64,000 bases of DNA. Origin: Cloeon dipterum (Eukaryota > Arthropoda > Insecta > Ephemeroptera > Baetidae). The notes beneath the pieces were generated by a model that worked only from the letters and a program-made list of their open reading frames with translations, ran no database searches and was not told the DNA's origin. The stretch lies in contig NC_088790.1 of the NCBI RefSeq assembly GCF_949628265.1, positions 3,848,545-3,912,544 of the forward strand, read 5' to 3'. Below, piece after piece: positions 54,601-64,000 of this stretch; positions within the stretch are counted from its first letter, which is position 1; each line of letters opens with the position of its first letter. The position numbers were made by a program, and so were the translations under genes.

Positions 54601-57600
54601 GCTGCGTACGAGTCTGCCTTTGAATCTGGCTACTACATGGATGTGGACCGAAATTCCACCTGCGATGTGTGCAGAGCGTCCTGTGAGCGTCTGGAGAGAA
54701 GATTCGTTGACAATGCTCCTGAATCAGTTGCCCGTATGCTCAAGATTTTGTTCTTGAACTTCAAGATTAGTTAATTGTTTTCATTTTCAGCTCTCCCTGT
54801 CTCTGTGATCTACGTTTGCCCTGATTGCAAAGAAAATTTGCCTCACAGCACTGAGGCAGCTGGTTGTGACTATTTGCACCGTAGAGCGTCGTCTCCAATG
54901 CCATTGTCATCTAAGCTAGGCTCCGCAAGATCTAGTCACCCATCCGCTCTGGTAGCTCCTGACTTGGTCGGCCCTGTACCATTCGAAACAAAAGGTGATT
55001 TTCTAACCTTTTCCGTGATCTATTCATAAAGAACGTGAACTGAATTACAGCAGCAGCAGTAGGAGGTGCATTGGATGACAATGTAATCAAAGAAAGCAAG
55101 CCAGTCGACGTTGCGCCTTTCCTCATCCCCCATCTGAACTACGATGAAATCATTTTGCACGAGCCTGACCCACTTGGCACCAACCAAGTTCCTATTGTGA
55201 CATCAGAAGTGAAAGAAGGTATGCTTGCTAGTTTTTTTTATTCAAATCTTTATAGTAAAAAACAATCTTGCAGGATCCGGGACCATTTTGGCTTCAAGTG
55301 ATGATAGACCCTCATTGGGAGAGCAAGCTTCCTGGCTGGCAAACTCAAAGGAGAGGCAAATAGCCTTGCAACGCACGACAAATGCTGCCCAGATTTTGGT
55401 TGCTCGATCTGTGGTCATGTCTACCCTTTCACTACTCTCCTCAAGGTGCGATTATTTCCTGCCAATTTTAAAGATTTTACACCTAACCTAATTTCCAATT
55501 AATTTTAGTGGCAACGCATGTAGCCTTCCGGCCGGCCTGCAGTCTATGGGTCTGAACGACATTCGCCAACTTGTGCATTTGATGAGCCTTACTGCCAGTG
55601 GCAGAATCGAGCTGCCCTCTGATTACAGCGTGACGCTTGAAAGTATCTCTCCGCCAAAGAACAACGCATCTGGTGCCGCTACGTCCAAAACAAACCACTA
55701 CCTTCAGCATTTAAGTAATGCTATTTCGTGCCTGGCGGTCAGCAATAGTGAGGCCGCCAACATGGTTGTTAACATCTGCACAAAAGTAAACTATAACAAG
55801 TGTGTTTTTTAATTTCATTTGTAACACCCAAATTGTTTCTCCAGGATCTCCTGGACATTGCTGTTGGAAGGCGAAGTAGTTCAAATCCACTTTCATACGA
55901 AATATCCTCACAGACGTCAAATTTTTCTGTGACTCAAGCCCTAGTCAATCTGTTGACGACCAAGAAAAAGTCTTCGTTGTCAAGCACTAACAAAGGTAAA
56001 ACTCTACCTGTCCAGAAATTATATTTCTCACATTTTTTTTTTAAAAACAGGAGATGAAACTCCCAAGGCGCTGAGCAGCCCATCAGATCCGCAAGTGCAA
56101 AACATTCTGCAACTGGCAAATGCTTTATCAGCCTGCGTTCTATCAGCGCATTTGGAACCGGGAAACAAACAGTGGGCTTCAGAGCAACTGGTACATTGTG
56201 CATGATGAGGAGTATTATATTTTTACCACCCTTCTTGAATTTGTCAGGTGAAATGCATTGCGAATTCAGCCGAAGAGTTTCCCATCCATCAAATAGAAAC
56301 CAAATCAATGTCAGATTTGCTGGGAGTTCTCCCAAACTGTCCTGTGTCTGAGTTGGAAGGCCACGGCAACAGAGTTAATCTAGTTGTCTGGAATGAAGAC
56401 AGAAAGCTTATCGCTTCAAGGTAAAAATTGGGCATTTTTTTAAAAGGGATTTTTTTAATTCCTTATGTTTTAAAAGCTCTGAAGGTCAATGTAGGATGTG
56501 TTTCAAAATTTAATTTTGAAGCCAGTTTTCATTAAATTTGTGATGGTATTTAAAAATAAACTCTACTTGAGAAGACCAGTTATTATTTAAATTTTAGGAA
56601 ATGCAGTCCCTAGATTTGTTATTTTTGCCGTGAAATTTGCAAATTATATCTTATTAACGGTTTAAAATATCATTTTCAAAGTTACTTAACAGACTATACC
56701 AGGTCATGCAGCTTGGTTTCTGTCACTAAAAAATCTAAAAAAATATTAACTTAATTTCTCTTCTGTTAGTCATTGAAAACTTGAACCAACCCTCCTGGGA
56801 ATATTTTAATTATTTCCGAAACGTCATAAATGACCAACTGATTGATCTGTCTTGTTGAACTGGGCCTACAAACAAAATTTCAGTTGAATAACGCGAAAAC
56901 TTTTGGTTAAAATTAATTTTTAAAAGCTTTTAAAAAAATTGGTAAAATCCCGTACTTAATAATTTTCTTGGTAGTGGCTTTGATGGAACTGTTCGCATTT
57001 GGAGCCCTGGAAGTTGCAATCCTGGACAGATTCAGATGGAAGCCACTTACATGTTTTGCAAATCAGAAGGAGTTTATGGAGACGAACTGCAAGGGGAAGT
57101 AATCCAACCTCTAATGTGGTCCTCCTCCGGCCAGTACATCGCTGCAGCCATGGGCAACACATTGAATATTTGGCACATTCCAGGTCAGATTAGGCGTTAA
57201 ATTACTATGGTGCAGGGTCTAATTTCACTCTTCAATGGAACTCTCTTTTCATTTAGATGACTGTCCCACAGGAATCCAATCAGTATCTCAACAAAACTCC
57301 ATCATTACGGCTTTTTCTTGGCCACAAACCCTAACTGTGGGAGAAAACCATGAACTTCTTCTAGTTGGCCACACCGACGGCACTGTCAGTTGCGTCCGTG
57401 TCACATCTTCTGGCCACATCTCATCTGAGGACCTGCCACATTGCGCTCAGCCAAACTGTAACTATTTTTAACAACTTTAATTTATTAAAATCAGGTATCT
57501 CAGCCGGCCGCGCCAGCCGCCGGTAAGAAATTTAAAATTGCAGGAGAAAAAATATCTTCTGGCCCTTCAGGCTGTTAAGCACTATCATACTTCGCGTTTT

Positions 57601-59570
57601 AAAATATTTTTCCAGCCGCCGCCTCAAATATTGCGGCTGAGACCTCTAATTAAATTAAATCAACAATGGAGTGGCATCTTCGATAAGATTATTTGATCAA
57701 TTTATTTTTCAATCAGCTCGCACAACACAAATTTCCTGGTTCTCTGAGGAGAAAGACTTCGCGATTGCGTTCACTGACGGAACTATTAAATTCGGAAGAC
57801 TCTCTTTGGACTCGTCCATTCACTCTGTCAACGCCCACAGGGTAAGGATTTGACAAGTTACAAATCAGAATGTACATTATAGGTGTTTAGGGAACTGTAA
57901 CAAGCATACGATGGGATCAACGAGGCAAGCTTTTGGCCTCGAGCGGTGCCGATGGCCGGTGCTGCATTTGGAGTCATCAGCAGCGAACCTGGAACTGCGT
58001 GCATGAACTAACGCTAGCACAGGAGCCAGCGTCAGTCGTTTGGTCGCCGTTGATTGACCAGTCAAAATTGGTCCTGTGTGTCGGCGGAGTGAACGGCACA
58101 GTCAGCGTCTGGCTGGTGCCTGACAACTTGGAGCAGGAGAACTGCAACTCGGTTCCAAAACTAGTCTTTGAACTTCTCGACAACTCCAATTACGCAGTGA
58201 CAGCTCTCTCCATCAGCAAAGATGGCTCCATGCTTGCAACAGGTGACATAGAATCTGGTTATTGGTTGAATTGCTTAACAGATTTTGATTTTTAGGGTGC
58301 CTCAGGGGTTTGAGCGGAGTAATCAACATTTGGTCTCTTCACGATGGCAGTTTGCTCCACACGAACACTGGTCCTGGTGGTGTTCAGGGTTTGTGTTGGA
58401 TTGAAAGCGTTGCTTTGGCAGTCTGCTTTGCCAGATCAAAGGTAGACATTTAATGAGAATTTAGCAGAATTATCATTGGCTCATTTTCAGGACATTCGTG
58501 TCCTGCACACATCCCCTGATTGGCTCGAGAGCGTGCGGCTGCTCTCCCGAGGCAGAACTGCCTTGGCGCTACACGGCCTTGGAGGACTTCACAAAGCTGC
58601 TGCATTCAAAACTCTCCTTACCCACCTACATCTGCTTCTGGCCAACCAGTACAAACACGAGCACAGATTGGTTTCCACTGGCGAACAACTAACCTACAGC
58701 AGTCACCTCAGGAGCTTGGTGTCATTGGCAATGATTCTCGATCTAGACGCAATCCTTTGTTACACGAATGTTCCTGTAAATCACGAAGAGTTTGGACAAG
58801 TTGGTATGTAGATTTTTGTATTAGTCCTGAATTTATAAATCACTAATTTAATTAACAGTTCCAGAATGGCAATGGCTACAGACATTTTCGGTTGTCGTGA
58901 AGACTGCAGAAGCTCTAATCAAGAGAAGTTCCTTGCCCCAAAAGTTCATTTCCATCGTTAAACTACCACAAGGTAAAAAAATCTGGTTTAATTCCATTTA
59001 AATTTTAAATTATTTAAATACTGATTTCCAGGTGAAGGTGTCAAGCCCGATCCTTTCAACCAGTCATTTTGGAGTCTCCAGGCGGACCAAGAAATCATGT
59101 CATGGGTGACTCAACAGCCAGGAGACTGGCAGATCGGTGGAAACTGCCAAGCGTTTCTGTGGGGCAGCGGCAAACATGGCCAGTTGGCTGAAGCAGGTCG
59201 CGTTTGCCTGTTTCCCGTGCTGACCATGTCATTCTCGAGCGCCCAGCAAATTGTTTGCGGCCAAAACTGCACTTTCGTAATCCAAGCAAACGGGTCTGTG
59301 CTGGCCTGCGGAGAAGGAAGCTACGGGAGACTGGGCCAGGGAAACGCTGATGACCTCCACACGCTGAGCGTCATTTCCACCCTTCAAGGATTTGTCATCA
59401 CCGCCCTGGCCACGTCCGGCGGCTCGGATGGGCACAGTTTGGCTCTTGCTGAAAGTGGAGAGGTCTTTTCTTGGGGAGATGGTGACTACGGAAAACTCGG
59501 TCATGGGAATAGTGACCGGCAGAGGCGACCAAGACAGATAGAAGCGCTTGTGCGTGAAGAAGTAGTTCAG
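42634..59570 (+). CDS. HERC1: giant E3 ubiquitin ligase HERC1, 5' part (3' end outside window)
   Basis: Exons: 42634-42783, 42837-43082, 43138-43309, 43360-43536, 43594-43847, 43899-44108, 44158-44383, 45317-45493, 45545-45816, 45869-46021, 46424-46722, 46787-47066, 47118-47622, 47672-47860, 47914-48132, 48188-48482, 48533-48762, 48814-49006, 49059-49251, 49309-49449, 49502-49920, 49975-50092, 50146-50539, 50594-50764, 51004-51139, 51193-51397, 51447-51593, 51642-51732, 51780-51877, 51925-52209, 52267-52487, 52543-52773, 53109-53322, 53375-53708, 54044-54733, 54791-54994, 55051-55218, 55274-55445, 55509-55785, 55845-55995, 56051-56190, 56248-56420, 56975-57183, 57257-57457, 57717-57841, 57891-58242, 58296-58441, 58491-58803, 58859-58972, 59032-59570. 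They total 11619 nt, 3873 codons, phase unbroken. Domains: RCC1-like domain 1 about residues 355-780 ([12 protein letters not shown] onward), SPRY about 1890-2060 ([19 protein letters not shown]), UBA about 2530-2575 ([10 protein letters not shown]), WD40 repeats about 3190-3550, start of RCC1-like domain 2 from about 3710 ([15 protein letters not shown]). The order matches vertebrate HERC1 (about 4860 residues). The HECT catalytic domain is not in the window. Introns after 45493 and 50092 use GC donors. Confidence 0.97.
44384..45316 (+). other. HERC1 intron 7, repeat-like
   Basis: A 933-nt AT-rich intron in a gene whose other introns are mostly 47-70 nt. It has no exon-like segment. Its length and texture suggest an old transposon insertion, but no termini were found. 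Confidence 0.5.
46301..46399 (+). repeat. dispersed repeat in HERC1 intron 10
   Basis: Second copy of the repeat at 36690-36790 (CAATCACCATTGGTTAGGTT ... GACGCTCG ... AATGAGTATCAATC). Confidence 0.7.
57492..57648 (-). mobile_element. hAT-like MITE in HERC1 intron 44
   Basis: A 157-bp element in reverse orientation, starting CAGGTATCTCAGCC and ending GCGGCTGAGACCTCTA, flanked by ATTAAAAT and ATTAAATT (7 of 8 identical), a decayed 8-bp target duplication. Internal TTAAGCACTATCA and CGTTTTAAAATATTTT match the other two copies inverted. Confidence 0.85.
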
Positions 59571-59899
59571 GTAAGGTCCATCAATTTAATCCGCTTTTTC
59601 AATGTGGTAATTATGGTGTTTACGCTATGAATCTATAGTTTTTTTTAAAGAGGTGACAATTTCCTAAGATAAACTCTAATGTTCTGCTTAACAAATTTCA
59701 AGATTTTTAACTTGACCTATTAGCTTTGACAGCCACTTGACCTATTAGCTTTGACAGCCGATTAAACATAAAGTCTCCAAAATTCTATATTTGAACGTGC
59801 ATCACTCTAAGACGCGAATTTTCCTTAAGAAAATACTCATAAAATTTCGAACTTTACGGGAAAAACAAAATTTAAAAGCATAAATTCATTAACAATGTC
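59571..59899 (+). other. start of the last visible HERC1 intron
   Basis: It begins GTAAGG after the RLD2-coding exon. It contains a short tandem repeat at about 59710-59760 in which a 30-nt unit beginning CTTGACCTATTAGCTTTGAC is present twice. No downstream HERC1 exon is visible before 64000, so this intron exceeds 4.4 kb. Confidence 0.75.
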
Positions 59900-59905
59900 T
59901 TTAAT
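59900..59905 (-). terminator. possible poly(A) signal of nested AT-hook gene
   Basis: ATTAAA on minus, about 135 nt beyond the stop at 60039-60041. It is a variant signal; no AATAAA was seen closer. Confidence 0.35.
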
Positions 59906-60038
59906 CAATCACTTATTTACAAGCTTATTTGAGCTTAACTTAAAATCAAATCTGGTTGTTGGCCAAGTGATTCTAAAATAATTTGTCCTTTGGAAACCGT
60001 GGCTGGGCTCTTGAACTCGAAATTGGTGTTGGTTAGCG

Positions 60039-62121
60039 CTAATTCTCTTCGCGCTTGAATTGGTTGACGACCTCTGGATTTTTGGCATCGAAGATGGAGA
60101 ATGCCTTTGTATCCTCGGAGTCCATGATGTTGTCGTCGCTGTTGAAGCGAGGGTTTGGTGCCAGAGCTGGCATTGGTGGGTCAGAATTGGAGTTTTTGTG
60201 GTTCTGCTAAAATTTTATTTAGTGTGAGATTGCTCCAAACATTTAACAAACGTACAATTACCTGAGAAACCCTGGGTGCAAGATGAGATCTCGGCAGCTT
60301 AAGTTGTCTCAACAACCGGGTAGGCGGCTCATAATTCTTATCTAGAGGATTATCTGGAGCAGCGTTTTCATCCTCACTCCCGTTGTTGTCATCAGCAGCA
60401 GGGCCGCCAGGTGCATGAACGACTTGGACGCCAGCAGCTAAAATTGGATCTGCGTCTGGATCAGCTTTCAAGTTGACAACTGACACGTTGACTGATGATG
60501 CTGCTGCTGCTGAAAAACTGGAAAAATAATTCATCAACACATGAGGAGTGATATTAAATTTCTAAAACCAAACCGGCTTGAGATGCGCCGGGATCTGCGG
60601 CGCTGGTGTGGATCCCTTAAGACCTGTGCTGGATCAGGGTGCTCATCGTCATCAAGTTTAACGCCATCAAGCCGTTCTCTTATTCTGTTTAAAATATGTA
60701 TCCCAAATCAACGAAAACATTTGGCTTCCCAAATTGTTACCTGGTTCTTTTACCCCTTGGAGCACTGGTTGATCTTAAAGCGGCGGGGGCGGCAGTCTTC
60801 CTCCTTGGTGACGTTTGTCCTCCTGCAGATTCCTCACAGTCCACCACATTGTCAGTTCCAGCGCCATCACTTGTGGAAGAAGCAAGTTGAAAAATCAACA
60901 TCAAAATCATTTAACTGATTATCAAACCTGTTGGCAATCCTCATGGATCTTCGGCGCTGTGTCGGGTCCTGAGCCAAAACCTCAGGTTCAGCGGGAGGAT
61001 CGTTCGAATCCACCTGTCGATTTAGTCTGGGGAATCTTTTAGTTAGTATCGTTAACAATTTGATATTATTACCTCTCAGTTAAGCTTGCAGCGAGCCTCT
61101 CCATCAACATTGTATTTGCAAACCGCGCAAGTTCCTCCATTGTGGTGGGCTATAAAAAAAATAGTGCTTCAACTCAGCTAACAGCAATGCAAAAAATAAG
61201 GCATCAATTTCTATTTGCATGCCTTACCAATTCCCTTGGTTGAGCTGTCAGTTTCTTTGGTCTTCCTCTTTTTCGCTGTGCACCATCAGACGAATCAACT
61301 AAACCATCAGGCGCTGACAAATTACTCTGGGCTACACTCAAACTTTGGGTCTTGCGTTGAAACCTATTGGGATAATATTTATCATTTTTTCTTGGGCGTC
61401 CTCGTCTTTTTGGACCATCTACATAAAACATTTAGAAAGCAGTTGAAATCAATAAGATGTTAGTTCGATTTTAAGGGAGAAAGATCTTATCACCTGGAAC
61501 GGGGTCTCCACTCCTCGCGCTATCTCCTTGGTCAAGCTGCTGCACATTCTCTGGAAGTCCTGCTGGTATAGGTTTTCCTATTTTTCGCTTTGCACCATCA
61601 GACGAGCCAGCTGAACCATCAGGCGCCGACAAATTACTCTGGGTTTCACTAGAACTTTGGTTCTTGCGTTGAAACCTTTTTGGATATTTATCAATTTTTC
61701 TTGGGCGTCCTTGTCGTCTTTTTGGATTACCTACACCATAGATAGTTAGAATGAATTAATATTAAATGTTTAGGAAGCAGTTAGTTGTATTTATAGGGCG
61801 AAAGATCTTGTCACCTGGAATGAGGTCTCCACACCTCGCGCTCTCTCCTAGGTCAAACTGCTGCACATTCTCTGGTAAGATAGGACGCGACGACAGGAGA
61901 TTTGAGCTTGAAGACGAAGCTTTTTCCTGGCTGGACACGCTGGCAGCATCAGACTCATTTCTCAGCTTGTGTGCTGCTTTTTTAAAGATCGTTGGCGATT
62001 CGGTGTTGACATCGTTGGACGCTGCACCTTCATCGGTGACTTCTTGGGTTTGCACGGCAGAAGATGTTGATGCGGTCTTGGCCTTCTTCTGGAATCCACC
62101 CCTACGTTTCTTTCTTGGCAT
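60039..62121 (-). CDS. unrecognised AT-hook protein nested in HERC1 intron
   Basis: Exons 62121-61815, 61730-61494, 61418-61228, 61149-61073, 61026-60928, 60869-60741, 60684-60574, 60517-60262, 60206-60039 give 1575 nt, 524 residues, all phases agreeing, so this is a real gene although I do not recognise the family. The start PRKKRRGGFQKKAK is strongly basic. Two exons carry AT-hook cores (KRRGRPRK, RRQGRPRK, plus RKRGRPKK), which bind the minor groove of AT-rich DNA, so a nuclear or chromatin role is inferred. Later exons repeat DP-x-QRRRS-x-RI-x-x-R motifs twice. The rest is low-complexity, Ser/Asp/Pro-rich, with a short conserved-looking end (SEDTKAFSIFDAKNPEVV). No enzymatic domain or membrane segment is seen. 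The ATG is the first codon of exon 1; a non-coding exon lies upstream. Confidence 0.82.
61264..61553 (-). repeat. tandem duplication unit 1 (exon-intron-exon)
   Basis: About 290 bp, with the intron between exons 2 and 3 inside it, nearly collinear with 61577-61874. Shared runs include CACCATCAGACGA, GACAAATTACTCTGGG, TTGCGTTGAAACCT, TTTTTCTTGGGCGTCC, AAAGATCTT-TCACCTGGAA and CTGCTGCACATTCTCTGG. Confidence 0.9.
61577..61874 (-). repeat. tandem duplication unit 2 (exon-intron-exon)
   Basis: Partner of 61264-61553, spanning exon 2, the exon 1-2 intron and the 3' end of exon 1. Introns and splice sites are duplicated along with the coding sequence, and both junctions are phase 1, so the reading frame survives the duplication. 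Confidence 0.9.
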
Positions 62122-62770
62122 CTAGAAAGGAAAATTATAAAAGAATAGAATCAGGCATTAATAGTTATTGGTTATTGAAAATTAAAATCACTGGCGCATG
62201 TATTATTATAATAATTCTGGCAAAAGTAAGTATTTTTTTAAGAAAGGCAATAAGAAACTTAAATAAAACCAAAAAAAACCGTTTCAACTGTTACGCACAA
62301 AAAATGTATTTTTCCGAAATATAATTTTTCAGTTTGGGCCTGCAAGGTTTCCAGCAGGTGGACATTTACGGACAAAACTATTTTCCGAAAAAATTTTGGC
62401 CAGTCCCTGCCGGCTGATTAATACGCTGAGAGCTGAGATTCATTTTTTGCCTGAACATGGCGAAATAAAATAAATGTACACAAACGGGGGATATATGGAA
62501 AAATTAGTTTTCGCCACCCCTACTGTTACACATGGGATTCTCATAAGAACTGCGGCGAGATGTGTAACCCGGCAGAAACTGCAGCTTTTCCATATACTAC
62601 ATAATAGATACTATAATGTTTTGGGCCAAAAAACGAGCTTGAAATTGTAAAACAGTTTGCAAGGGGGTGTAGTTCTTGTAGATTAGGCCCTTATATTGGT
62701 GAGATTGCAAGAAAAATCCGCTCAAAAGCAAAGAAAATAAATATAAAATATAGTCAAAATAGTCGCCTAC
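62122..62770 (-). other. 5' intron of the nested gene
   Basis: Inferred from a donor AAG/GTAGGC at 62770 and an acceptor TTTCTAG ending directly before the ATG at 62121. AT-rich, with no coding sequence seen. Confidence 0.55.
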
Positions 62771-63070
62771 CTTGGCGACGCGATTCCGACGATTCCGACG
62801 CAGAAACGGGCACTGCGAAGACGCTGCACTGACACAACAACCGCCTCACACAGTCGGGACGCGATGCAGGACACTGATGATTACACTTTTTTCGTCTCAA
62901 AGTCGGCCGTCGGCACGCCGATGATGAGGGAACCCGGTCGATTCGGAGGCACGTAAACAGAGTACATAAACAGACCTGACAGGTTATTCTCGCGCTAACT
63001 TGAGCTGATGAGCCGGCAACCGGCTGACAAACGACAAACCAGTATGTAGTTTTCGTGCTGCTGCTGCGCA
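62771..63070 (-). other. probable 5' non-coding exon of nested gene
   Basis: CpG-richer than its flanks and ending in a good donor at 62770. The upper limit is arbitrary: the transcription start is not visible. An open frame reading MRSSSTKTT... runs through it, but it carries no family features and does not join the main ORF with a recognisable protein. Confidence 0.45.
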
Positions 63071-64000
63071 CCGGTATTATACAAAGAATGTCAAGAACGC
63101 AAAAATTCGTTCTAACGAATCACTTCTTAAATTGTGATTAATTAAACGGTATTGTTATATTTAAATATTAAAAATATAACGGATGCTTGAGGGCTCGAAA
63201 TAGCAAAAATCATTGCTACACATTACAAAATTACCGGTACAATTTATATGATACCGGTTACGTTCTAATGCTACAGACGACAATCTCTCGCTCTTTTTAT
63301 ATTTTGCCCTGACGGCGGAGCGCGCGAAAAGCAAAAATTAATAATTTTCAAGCATTTTTGCTGGTTTAAAGTCAAGATCCATCAACTTGAAACTCTATTT
63401 CTTTTAATTTTGTGCCATTTTGCGTCAACCGAGCGCAATAAATACCCGAAAAAAATGTAGCGAAAGCAAAATTCAAGGTGGCATAATATCCAGGAAAATT
63501 CCAAGTCAAAAATTCGCATGTTGTAATTCGAAAAATGGTCCGATTTTGAAAAAACTGCACACGAGCAGGTGTGCCTTACCAAGGGGCATCGACTGGTGCA
63601 AGAATCAGCGCCGTCCGGCCCACAGGGCACCACCAGGCCCTGAAAACTTAAGTTTGAAATGTCACAAATCGCGTTTTTTAGACTTATAAAATTAACAAAT
63701 CAGCTGCTATGGGTCGTAGAGTGTAAAATTCTCCGTAAAATTCTGCGTATTTTACGAGTGTTAAATATTTTTAAAGTTATCTTTTTTAAATTTACCTACT
63801 GGCCAAATTCAATTTTTGAATGAAAATACGCCTCCCAGTGACGACACGCGTTAATTGCCATATGGGCCTGATTTGTAAAATATTTTGGCTCAGAGGACAA
63901 CTCGGTACCCCTGCAAAGTCGCACAAAATTTGTGGCCGTTGCTGTACTGTTTTATGAGTGAGGAAAATAAAAAAATCTTATTAAATTGTGATTTCATAAT
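63071..64000. other. gene-free end of window
   Basis: AT-rich, presumably still inside the HERC1 intron. It contains three ACCGGTA-type sites (63070, 63233 and 63253) upstream of the nested gene. I see no HERC1 exon for the remaining RLD2 or HECT sequence. Confidence 0.55.

Noticed and set aside
63382..63689. Overlapping open frames on both strands near the window end, considered as a HERC1 exon
   Set aside because: Neither translation shows RCC1 or HECT features, and no matching phase 0 acceptor to follow 59570 was found.

Overview
The window is nuclear DNA from an arthropod, most likely an insect. It is AT-rich and carries spliced genes on both strands, many introns of only 51-60 nt, canonical AATAAA signals, and families with clear insect relatives: a Grd-type ligand-gated channel, an ace-2-type acetylcholinesterase with a GPI-tail exon, and clip-less S1 proteases. 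I cannot name the species. All gene models were built by eye from splice sites and reading-frame phase. Nine coding genes were modelled. The eight complete ones each sum to a whole number of codons, and the ninth (HERC1) stays in frame through 50 exons to the point where the window cuts it.

Layout. 0.5-5 kb, minus: Grd-like Cys-loop channel subunit, 11 exons, one GC-AG intron. 5-8.2 kb: gene-free, with a fold-back element and two direct copies of a dispersed repeat. 8.2-12.1 kb, minus: two neighbouring S1-fold proteins, one with an intact catalytic triad and one with both the His and Ser positions replaced. 13.2-17.2 kb, plus: RNFT1/2-type membrane RING E3 ligase, with a small hAT-like element flanked by a perfect 8-bp target duplication in its last intron. 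17.3-24.8 kb: no coding exons found; GT-rich, and containing a promoter-like cluster near 24.17 kb. 24.8-32.4 kb, minus: complete 8-exon acetylcholinesterase. 32.5-40.6 kb: gene-free, repeat-bearing.

40.6-64 kb is gene-dense. ELP5 (plus) and PAGR1 (minus) are convergent, with stop codons 64 nt apart. PAGR1 and HERC1 (plus) are divergent from a shared 346-bp interval. HERC1 is a giant E3 ligase: 50 coding exons and 3873 codons lie in the window, covering RLD1, SPRY, UBA, WD40 and the start of RLD2. The rest of RLD2 and the HECT domain must lie beyond 64 kb. Inside the last, open HERC1 intron sits a nested minus-strand gene of 9 coding exons for an unrecognised AT-hook protein that contains a recent ~300-bp tandem duplication.

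Themes worth following: three inferred GC-AG introns, a family of short hAT-like elements sitting in introns, in-frame short introns, alternative C termini of acetylcholinesterase, a perfect hairpin in its leader, and the nested, self-duplicating AT-hook gene. No CRISPR array, rRNA, convincing tRNA or autonomous transposon ORF was seen.
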